A stretch of 20,460 nt of DNA from DASPJL01 sp035628645 (lineage in GTDB: Bacteria; Bacteroidota; Bacteroidia; Cytophagales; Cyclobacteriaceae). Where the stretch lies: assembly GCA_035628645.1 (NCBI GenBank), contig DASPJL010000085.1:1-20460 (forward strand), written 5' to 3'. Position 1 is the stretch's first letter. Each line of letters opens with the position of its first letter. The translations under genes were made by a program, and so were the position numbers. Positions 13,861-20,460 of this stretch are shown piece by piece. Under the pieces are notes generated by a model that had not been told where the DNA came from, made no database searches, and saw only the letters and a list, made by a program, of their open reading frames with translations.

Positions 13861-16608
13861 TTGAAGATATTGAAAAAGATAACCTTATTTATACTTTTAT
13901 TTTTTGCTTTTTACCAACAACTTTTTTCGCAAAGTTCCGGTCTTTCTAATATTTCTGTAGATTATAATAACAAGCCTTTGGCAGATGTCTTATCCGATAT
14001 TGAAGCAAAGTATAAGGTTCACTTTTTTTATAAGGAAGAATGGTTGAAGGACAAATTAATAAATGTGAAGGCAGATCAGGTAACGATTTTTGAAGTTATG
14101 AGATTAATCTTGAAAGGTACCTCTCTTACTTTTGTTTACTACAAACCTTATGTCATTTTATTAAAAGGGGATGTAGAAAAAGATTATCCTGAAATTATCA
14201 CGAAAGACTCTCTTTCCTCTGAAAATAATAAACCAATAGTGTTGTATACTCCGACCAACAGAGAATTTAGAATCGTTCGACCTTCAAAGGCAGAAAAGGG
14301 TAAAACAGTCAGACTCACAGGGAAAATAACGGAAAGATCAACGGGAGAGGCTGTTATCGGAGCTACGGTAATGGTAGAAGAACTAAAGCTGGGTGTGGTA
14401 TCTGATGTGGATGGATTTTACTCTATAGATGTGCCGGGTGGAAATTATACTTTTATTTTCTCTTCTCTTGGGAATTTACCCATTAAAAGAAATATGGAGG
14501 TTGCTTCCAATAAAATTTTTAATGTAGAAATGGATCAAGGGATTGTGCAGATGGATGAAGTGACCATTTATGGGGAAGCTGAAGATAGAAATGTATCAAA
14601 GGCAGATATGAGCAAAACTAGATTGACTATCAAAGCAATAAAGAAGATGCCTGCTTTTATGGGAGAAGTAGATGTGCTTAAAAGTGTAACTTCTTTGCCA
14701 GGAGTTACTACTGTCGGAGAAGGTTCTAGCGGGTTGAATGTCAGGGGAGGAAGTGTGGATCAAAACCTGGTGCTTTTTGATGATGCTCCTTTATACAATG
14801 CTAACCATATGTTTGGATTGTTTTCTGTTTTTAATCCTGATGTTATAAAGGATGTTACTTTGTACAGAGGCAGTATTCCTGCTCAATATGGAGGAAGGGT
14901 ATCTTCTGTTCTGGATATAAGATCAAAAGATGTCACTGCTAAAAAGATTACAGGAAGAGGCGGATTAGGGTTGGTAGCTAGCCGTCTCTCTTTAGAAGGA
15001 CCTGTTATTAAAGAAAAATTAACTTTTTTGGTGGCTGCCCGGGGTTCATGGGCGGATCCTTTTTTGAAATTGTCTAAGAATAAATCTATAAGGAATACAA
15101 GCGCCTATTTTTATGATATAAACGCCAAGATTGATTATAAAATTGATGACAAGAACAAAGTATTCTTATCAGGATATCATGGTAAAGATGCCTTCAGCTT
15201 TGCTGCTGATTCAATAGTAAGTTTAGAACAAAACGCTTCTCCTTCGGAATTTGAATGGGAAAATACAAATGCGACTTTGAGGTGGGGGCATATTTTTAAT
15301 AAAAACCTGTTTTCTAATGTCACAGCTGTTTATAGCAATTATAGCTCTTCGATGAGGGACTCTAAGGATCCGGTTAAATATACAATTCCATCAAGTATAG
15401 ATTATAAATCTCTAAAGCTGGATTTTACTTATATTCCCAATCAATTTCATAAAGTGGATTTTGGTATAAGTAGTATTTTATATGACATTAATCCGCCTCA
15501 ATTAACGCCTGATTCTGGTTCAAATATCGATTCTGTAAAGATAGCCTCAGAACGGGGAGTAGAATCAGCAATCTATATAAATGATGAATTTGAAATTAAT
15601 CACATATTTACGCTGGCAGGAGGAATCAGGTATTCGGATTTTATGCGCCTGGGTGAGGGGAAAATTTATCAGTATAAAGAAGGACAACCCCTGCAATCTC
15701 CAATGGATAGTGTGTATTATGGTAAAAATAAAGTTATTGATCGTTTTTTTGGTCTTGAGCCACGGCTTTCTCTCAAAATAAGTATTACCCCGGAGTCATC
15801 TGTAAAAATGGGATATACAAGAACAAGGCAATACATTCAGCTAATATCCAATACCACTTCAGTTGTTCCTTCGGACAGATGGAAGCTAGCAGACCGATAT
15901 GTTTTGCCTCAAATTGGTGATCAATATGCCATAGGATATTTTAGAAATTTTTTATTCAATTTAATTGAGACATCGGTTGAGGCTTATTATAAGGACATTA
16001 AGAATATTAAAGATTATAAAAACGGAAGTAAGCTTTTATTGAGTGAAGCCATTGAAACAGACATAATAACCGGAAAAGGCAGGGCATATGGTGTAGAATT
16101 TCTTATTAAAAAGACAAAGGGGAAATTAACAGGCTGGGCAAGTTATACTTATTCAAAAACGGAAATATTAGCCAATGGACAATATGATGAAGAGGTAGTA
16201 AATGAAGGGCAATATTATCCTGCAAATTATGATAAGCCTCATTTTATTAATGTGGCCATCAATTACCAAAGAAATAAAAGATGGAATATTGCGGCCAATT
16301 TTACTTATAGTACAGGAAGACCAATCTCTGTTCCAGATTCAAAGTATATGATTAACAATGTGATAGTTGCTAATTTTCCGGAACGTAATAATTCGCGCAT
16401 TCCAGACTATCATAGGTTAGATTTATCTGCGACAGTGGAACCTAACCACAGAAAAAATAAAAAATGGGAGGGAAGCTGGACTTTTTCTATTTACAATGTT
16501 TACAATAGAAAGAATGCTTATTCAGTATTTTTTGTAAATAAAGAAGCCTATAAATTGTCTGTTTTAGGAGCGGCTTTCCCTTCTATTACTTATAATTTCA
16601 AGTTTTAG
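13861..16608 (+). CDS. TonB-dependent outer-membrane receptor with STN and carboxypeptidase-regulatory-like domains
   Basis: The 915-residue protein carries, in order: a signal peptide (about 1-24, ending LFSQSSG), an STN signalling domain (about 29-103), a carboxypeptidase-regulatory-like sandwich (about 150-235: VRLTGKITERSTGEAVIGAT, SDVDGFYSI), a plug (about 245-357: SLPGVTTVGEGSSGLNVRGG, VLFDDAPLYNANHMFGLFS, GSIPAQYGGRVSSVLDIR), and a beta-barrel to the end, which closes ITYNFKF with terminal Phe. It should import a ligand across the outer membrane using TonB energy; the ligand cannot be told. The start is TTG at 13861: a TAA stop sits two codons upstream and the next in-frame ATG is near residue 80, after the signal peptide, so TTG is the only start giving an exported protein. 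Four bases separate its stop from the first DUF4249 gene, marking an operon. No FecR/sigma pair for the STN domain lies nearby. Confidence 0.93.
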   Translation: MKILKKITLFILLFFAFYQQLFSQSSGLSNISVDYNNKPLADVLSDIEAKYKVHFFYKEEWLKDKLINVKADQVTIFEVMRLILKGTSLTFVYYKPYVILLKGDVEKDYPEIITKDSLSSENNKPIVLYTPTNREFRIVRPSKAEKGKTVRLTGKITERSTGEAVIGATVMVEELKLGVVSDVDGFYSIDVPGGNYTFIFSSLGNLPIKRNMEVASNKIFNVEMDQGIVQMDEVTIYGEAEDRNVSKADMSKTRLTIKAIKKMPAFMGEVDVLKSVTSLPGVTTVGEGSSGLNVRGGSVDQNLVLFDDAPLYNANHMFGLFSVFNPDVIKDVTLYRGSIPAQYGGRVSSVLDIRSKDVTAKKITGRGGLGLVASRLSLEGPVIKEKLTFLVAARGSWADPFLKLSKNKSIRNTSAYFYDINAKIDYKIDDKNKVFLSGYHGKDAFSFAADSIVSLEQNASPSEFEWENTNATLRWGHIFNKNLFSNVTAVYSNYSSSMRDSKDPVKYTIPSSIDYKSLKLDFTYIPNQFHKVDFGISSILYDINPPQLTPDSGSNIDSVKIASERGVESAIYINDEFEINHIFTLAGGIRYSDFMRLGEGKIYQYKEGQPLQSPMDSVYYGKNKVIDRFFGLEPRLSLKISITPESSVKMGYTRTRQYIQLISNTTSVVPSDRWKLADRYVLPQIGDQYAIGYFRNFLFNLIETSVEAYYKDIKNIKDYKNGSKLLLSEAIETDIITGKGRAYGVEFLIKKTKGKLTGWASYTYSKTEILANGQYDEEVVNEGQYYPANYDKPHFINVAINYQRNKRWNIAANFTYSTGRPISVPDSKYMINNVIVANFPERNNSRIPDYHRLDLSATVEPNHRKNKKWEGSWTFSIYNVYNRKNAYSVFFVNKEAYKLSVLGAAFPSITYNFKF

Positions 16609-16612
16609 TTAA

Positions 16613-17710
16613 ATGAAGATATCTTCTAACATATTGGAAGAAATCCTCAGGAAGTGTTCTAAGATGGGTATTTTTTGGATGATTGCAATTATCCTTAGCG
16701 GATGTGTTGAACCAATTAAACTTTCTGCTTTGGAGTCTGAAGGAAAATTGGTTGTAGAAGGATGGATCACAAACCTGCCCGGACCTTACAGAATACGACT
16801 GTCTCGCACAGGTTTGTATTCATTAGGCTATGAAGGTGTAAACGCCGGTGTGCTAGGTGCGAAAGTTTTCATTGTAGATGATTTAGGAAAAGAGGTGGAG
16901 TTAAAGGAAACAGATGAAATGGCGGGATATTATTTAACAGACAGGAGTGAAATTAAGGGAGAGGTCGGCAGAACTTATAAGGTTAAAATAGTAATAGGTG
17001 ACAAAGTCTATGAATCGAAGCCGGAAACTTTGTTAAAGCCAGTTGAAATAGATACTGCTTATTATGAGTTCATGGAAGAATCAGTTTTCAAGGAAAAGGG
17101 ATTTTATGTGTATATAGATTTTAAAGATCCTGAGAATGAAGAAAATTATTACTCATGGACATGGGAAGAACATTATAAAATAACCCGCTGTGAAGTATTA
17201 GAAGGAGGTACCGGACGTTTTTGTTGTCAATCTTATTGTTATGTAAAGGAAAGATGCCATTTATGTTTAGATATAATGTCAGACTTGTACAATAATGGAA
17301 ATTCTGTCAATCATAAATCTATTGTAAGGGTTCCCTTCAATAGAAGAGATCCTGCGATTGCCAAAATTTTTCAGCAATCAATATCTAAAGACGCTTATAT
17401 ATTTTTAAATTATGTGAAGCAGCAAACCAATAATGCAGGAAGTGTATTTGGCACTCCACCATTTTCAATTCCTGGTAATATTTTTAACGTGAATGATCCT
17501 AATGAATCAGTTTATGGATATTTTGGAGCAAAAGGTGAGTCAACAAGATATATTAAGGTCATAAGGAAGTTTGCAGACGGCCCTCTTTCCGACGAAACAA
17601 CTCCTTTTAAAAATCCGCCCGAAGAACCCAAAGAATTGATATGGCCTTGTGCCCCTTGTGAAGAAACAGAGTTTACGACGTTGGAGATTCCATCGGTTGA
17701 CATTAAATAA
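16613..17710 (+). CDS. DUF4249-type lipoprotein, copy 1
   Basis: The 365-residue protein has a lipoprotein signal with lipobox ILSGC (Cys31). The N-region is long, and a second in-frame ATG at 16664 (Met18) would leave no positive charge, so the first ATG is kept. After the anchor comes the family pattern: KLVVEGWITNLPGPYRIRL, a VDDLGKEVEL strand, GEVGRTYKVKI and KVYESKPETL, a first beta-sandwich at about 45-145. The second half has GFYVYIDFKDPENEENYYSW, the cysteine set C193, C204, C205, C209, C215, C218, and the most conserved stretch, GSVFGTPPFSIPGNIFNVND (277-296). The tail holds a further pair, PCAPCEE (C346, C349). DUF4249 lipoproteins are Bacteroidota-specific and commonly follow TBDRs; a role beside the receptor at the outer membrane is inferred. 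It lies 4 bases after the receptor gene. Confidence 0.88.
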   Translation: MKISSNILEEILRKCSKMGIFWMIAIILSGCVEPIKLSALESEGKLVVEGWITNLPGPYRIRLSRTGLYSLGYEGVNAGVLGAKVFIVDDLGKEVELKETDEMAGYYLTDRSEIKGEVGRTYKVKIVIGDKVYESKPETLLKPVEIDTAYYEFMEESVFKEKGFYVYIDFKDPENEENYYSWTWEEHYKITRCEVLEGGTGRFCCQSYCYVKERCHLCLDIMSDLYNNGNSVNHKSIVRVPFNRRDPAIAKIFQQSISKDAYIFLNYVKQQTNNAGSVFGTPPFSIPGNIFNVNDPNESVYGYFGAKGESTRYIKVIRKFADGPLSDETTPFKNPPEEPKELIWPCAPCEETEFTTLEIPSVDIK

Positions 17711-17796
17711 TGATAGGATTAATGGGGAAAATAGAATTAGTCACGATAGAAATTTAATTTTAAGTAATTCTATAATATTTGAAATATATCACTTAA
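17711..17796 (+). other. 86-base gap inside the operon
   Basis: This is the largest gap inside the operon and is A+T-rich with no hairpin I can support. It may hold a processing site or weak internal promoter; nothing in it proves either. Confidence 0.3.
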
Positions 17797-18885
17797 ATGA
17801 ATAATAAATACCTTAAAACCAAATATTTAAACAGTAGTATTCTCGTTCTGACACTTGCCCTTTTTAAATTTAATTTTATTGTTTCTTGTGTAGAACCAAT
17901 TAAATTGAGAACGAAGAGTACGGTAGAAAAATTGGTGGTTGAAGGCCAAATCACAAATTCACCAGATGTTTATAAGGTAAGATTGACAATGTCAGCAAAT
18001 TATGGAACCGGGCATGAAAATATAAACTCCTGGGTAGAGGGAGCATTAGTTAGTATAGTAGATGACTTGGGACGGGAATTCTTTTTAGAGGATAGTGGTC
18101 TGGGTTTTTACACCACAAAAGAAGGACAATTGCGGGGAGAAGTTGGCAGAAGTTATAAACTCAGGGTAAAAGCAAGACAAAAAATATATGAATCAATCCC
18201 TGAAATATTGCATGCGGCACCTAAAATTGATTCTATTTATTATGTATACAAAGATTCCTCTGAATTGGTGACGGAAGGTTTTTATACTTATATAAATTTC
18301 AAGGATGATGGAGAGAGTGATAGTTACTACAGATGGGATTATGAAAGATTTAAGCCGACCTTAACTTGCGGATTTGATGAAGCAAGTGGGTTAGGTAGGA
18401 TTTGTTGTGAACCTGTTTGCTTTGAAATTTTCAAGTGTTTCAATTGTATGGATGTGATGTCTGATCAGTACTTTAATGGACAAAGTATAACCGAGAAATT
18501 GGTAACCATTGATCCTTATGATGGGAGAAAGCCCGTAGTGGTAAAAGTATATCAACAATCAATTACCAAAGAGGCCTATAAATACTTAAGTTCGGTAATT
18601 CAGCAAAGTACTAACTCAGGAAGTGTTTTCGATACACCTCCATTTCCCATTAAAGGCAATATTTTTAATATTAACGATCCTGAAGAGGAGGTTTTTGGAT
18701 ACTTTGGTGTCGCTGGAGAATCAATTGTCGACATTAAAATAAATCGTGAAGGACCGGTTAATCCACCCAGGAAAGATAGAGATTTAAATGCTCCTTTTTG
18801 TCCTCCCGGAGCATGTCCACCCTGTGCTCCTTGTGAGGAAACTGAAAGTAGAACACAATTAGCTCCTCTAAGCTGGTATCATTAA
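17797..18885 (+). CDS. DUF4249-type lipoprotein, copy 2
   Basis: The 362-residue protein has a lipobox IVSC (Cys31) after a hydrophobic segment, so it is lipidated and exported. It follows copy 1 along its whole length: CVEPIKL right after the anchor (shared with copy 1), KLVVEGQITNSPDVYKVRL, VDDLGREFFL, GEVGRSYKLRV, YTYINFKD, then C191, C203, C204, C208, C214, C217, and GSVFDTPPFPIKGNIFNIND. The tail is richer than in copy 1, with C335, C340, C343 and C346 (PPCAPCEE). It is closest to copy 3, sharing VFDTPPFPIKGNI and the AGES end of the conserved block. It starts 86 bases after copy 1 and ends 10 bases before copy 3. Its function is unknown; being a paralogue, it may recognise a different form of the receptor's substrate. 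Confidence 0.88.
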   Translation: MNNKYLKTKYLNSSILVLTLALFKFNFIVSCVEPIKLRTKSTVEKLVVEGQITNSPDVYKVRLTMSANYGTGHENINSWVEGALVSIVDDLGREFFLEDSGLGFYTTKEGQLRGEVGRSYKLRVKARQKIYESIPEILHAAPKIDSIYYVYKDSSELVTEGFYTYINFKDDGESDSYYRWDYERFKPTLTCGFDEASGLGRICCEPVCFEIFKCFNCMDVMSDQYFNGQSITEKLVTIDPYDGRKPVVVKVYQQSITKEAYKYLSSVIQQSTNSGSVFDTPPFPIKGNIFNINDPEEEVFGYFGVAGESIVDIKINREGPVNPPRKDRDLNAPFCPPGACPPCAPCEETESRTQLAPLSWYH

Positions 18886-18895
18886 ATACTTAGTA

Positions 18896-20059
18896 ATGTA
18901 TAAGATAGAATTAAAAAAGAAGACAGATGCAAGCCTTTTCGGAAAGGAAAGATTTTTTTCTGTTTATTTTTTAATCTGTATGCTCGCTGTTTTACTATTC
19001 AATAACTCGTGCGTTACACCAATAACTTTGGATATTACGGAAGCTCCCGACAAATTGGTTGTAGAAGGATGGATAACAGACAACCCTGGACCATATGAAG
19101 TCAGGTTGACTTTAACCGCCAAATATTCTTTAGGGCATTTGGGAGTCAATGAAGGCGTTGAAGGAGCAACAGTAAGTATTATAGATAATCAGGGAAAGGA
19201 AGCTTTTCTTGAGGGGAAAGGCTTAGGGTTTTACCATACACGGGAAGATGAGATTCAGGGGGAAATAGGAAACAGTTATAAGTTAAGAATTAAGATTGGT
19301 GAAAAGGTATATGAATCTAAAGGCGAAACAATTTTAAAGGCTCCAGAAATTGACAATATTTACTATGAGTATAAAGACTCTACAATATTTTATGATGACG
19401 GTTTCTATACCTATGTTGACTTTAAAGACCAGAAGGATCAGGAAAATTATTACCAGTGGAGTTGGAAAAGGTACCAGGAAAGATTTGATTGCGGTGTAGT
19501 ACCCGATGACCATTTAGTGAGGCATTGGAGAGGAAAAACAAAGATTTGCTGCACTCCCTGTTATGATATTCGGGAATGTACCGAATGCTTGAATATATTT
19601 TCGGATCAGCACTTCCAGGGTCAGGATATTATAGGGAGATTAGTTACAGTCTATCCTTATGATGGAAGACAAAAAGTGGTTTTGGAAGTAATACAGCAGT
19701 CTATCTCTAAAGAAGCTTATGTTTATTTCAATTCAGTAATTCAACAAAATAAAAACTCAGGAAATGTCTTTGATACACCCCCTTTTCCAATAAAGGGAAA
19801 TATAACTAATGTCAATGACCCTAATGAAGATGTCTTGGGGTTTTTCGGAGCGGCAGGGGAAAGCCATTCCTTCATTTTGTTAAACAGGACTGAAGTGATC
19901 AGACCACCTCTGACAAATTATGATTTTAATCGCCCCGTTTGTGGAGGGAATTGTGGAACTCCGGAGGAACCAAGATGTTGTCCTCCCTGCGGGGGATGCG
20001 AAGAAAATGGACCGATAATCAATACACCGGAAGAAGTGAAAATATTATTAAGAAATTAA
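18896..20059 (+). CDS. DUF4249-type lipoprotein, copy 3
   Basis: The 387-residue protein carries a signal ending LLFNNSC (Cys39); the residue at -3 is Asn rather than the usual Leu/Val/Ile, so the lipobox is less regular than in its neighbours. The body keeps the family order: KLVVEGWITDNPGPYEVRL, EGATVSIIDNQGKEAFL, GEIGNSYKLRIKI, KVYESKGETIL, YTYVDFKDQKDQENYYQWSW, then C199, C218, C219, C222, C228, C231, and VFDTPPFPIKGNITNVND. The tail is the richest in cysteine of the three (C349, C353, C361, C362, C365, C368). The CC-to-C spacing is one residue shorter than in copies 1 and 2. It sits 10 bases after copy 2 and 11 bases before the next gene, clearly in the same operon. No other function is evident. 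Confidence 0.87.
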   Translation: MYKIELKKKTDASLFGKERFFSVYFLICMLAVLLFNNSCVTPITLDITEAPDKLVVEGWITDNPGPYEVRLTLTAKYSLGHLGVNEGVEGATVSIIDNQGKEAFLEGKGLGFYHTREDEIQGEIGNSYKLRIKIGEKVYESKGETILKAPEIDNIYYEYKDSTIFYDDGFYTYVDFKDQKDQENYYQWSWKRYQERFDCGVVPDDHLVRHWRGKTKICCTPCYDIRECTECLNIFSDQHFQGQDIIGRLVTVYPYDGRQKVVLEVIQQSISKEAYVYFNSVIQQNKNSGNVFDTPPFPIKGNITNVNDPNEDVLGFFGAAGESHSFILLNRTEVIRPPLTNYDFNRPVCGGNCGTPEEPRCCPPCGGCEENGPIINTPEEVKILLRN

Positions 20060-20070
20060 ACTAAAATCCA

Positions 20071-20460
20071 ATGAATTTTTTGCCTTTTGCCAAAGCGTTT
20101 CTTTTAATGTTTTTTTTAGCCTACTCTTTAAAGGCGGAAAGAGTTGGTCAAAAAGTTTTAGCGGATACCATAGAAATCCCTGATAAGATTTATATCACAA
20201 TTGACAAATCTTATTATTCGGTTACTGAAACCATATTTTTTAAAGTTTATCAATTAAATGCCCAAAACTTCAAACCTCATGACCTTAGTAGGGTGGTTTA
20301 TGTTAATTTATTAAACGAAAACAATCAAACGATTTTTTCAAAGAAGGTGAAAATTGAAGAGGGCTGCTCTTCTGGTGAAATTTACCTGCCTGATTCTTTA
20401 AAGGGAGGCGTATACAAAATTGTTGGGTTCAATAATTGGATGCGAAATTTTGATAAGGCA
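20071..20460 (+). CDS. MG2-type exported protein, 3' end beyond the window
   Basis: The ATG at 20071, 11 bases after the third DUF4249 gene, opens a frame that runs through the last base of the window, giving 130 residues with no stop. It begins with a signal peptide (about 1-22, FAKAFLLMFFLAYSLKA). Residues about 38-128 form an MG2-like module matching the two genes to the left: KIYITIDKSYYSVTETIFFK opens it, RVVYVNLLNEN is the middle strand, and NNWMRNF closes it. The Gly that precedes Glu in copy 1 (VGE) is Thr here (VTE). The full protein is probably several hundred residues longer. Its place at the end of the receptor-lipoprotein operon links MG2 proteins directly to the receptor. Confidence 0.82.
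   Translation, partial: MNFLPFAKAFLLMFFLAYSLKAERVGQKVLADTIEIPDKIYITIDKSYYSVTETIFFKVYQLNAQNFKPHDLSRVVYVNLLNENNQTIFSKKVKIEEGCSSGEIYLPDSLKGGVYKIVGFNNWMRNFDKA

Noticed and set aside
1..20460. CRISPR array, tRNA or rRNA genes, insertion sequences
   Set aside because: No regularly spaced repeats, no cloverleaf or rRNA-like stretch, and no transposase frame or terminal repeats were seen.

Overview
The window is A+T-rich chromosomal DNA from a member of the Bacteroidota, most likely a Cytophagia-type marine or soil bacterium. The signs are a TonB-dependent receptor (TBDR) built as STN + carboxypeptidase-regulatory-like + plug + barrel, three DUF4249-type lipoproteins, macroglobulin-like (MG2) proteins with barrel-less plug domains, and start regions without a Shine-Dalgarno sequence. 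The lineage is inferred from gene content only.

Layout. 139-429 is the 3' remnant of a PIN-domain (VapC-type) toxin gene. 576-3743 encodes a very hydrophobic membrane protein with a C-terminal patatin-like lipase domain. 3921-6606 is an overlapping two-component pair: a sigma54-dependent NtrC-family response regulator and its NtrB/NtrY-like sensor kinase. 6633-6854 (-) is a possible small hypothetical gene. 7218-9605 (+) and 9662-13006 (-) are convergent genes for two large exported MG2-type proteins, separated only by a hairpin that can terminate both. 13224-13532 (-) is a small hypothetical gene. From 13861 to the right edge runs a compact + strand operon: TBDR (TTG start), three tandem DUF4249 lipoproteins, and the 5' part of a third MG2-type protein cut by the window end.

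How the genes may work together. The right half looks like one cell-envelope system: an outer-membrane receptor, three paralogous lipoproteins that could sit at the surface beside it, and a family of exported MG2 proteins, two of which end in plug-like and macroglobulin-like segments. The same MG2 module (DK..Y..[GT]E start, tryptophan/tyrosine-M[RK]N end) occurs in all three MG2 proteins. The three lipoproteins share a six-cysteine core, and their tails hold two, four and six cysteines in gene order. These regularities are visible in the sequence; a joint role in capturing, holding or importing a substrate is inference. The two-component pair and the patatin protein lie to the left with no sequence evidence that they control or serve the right-hand cluster.
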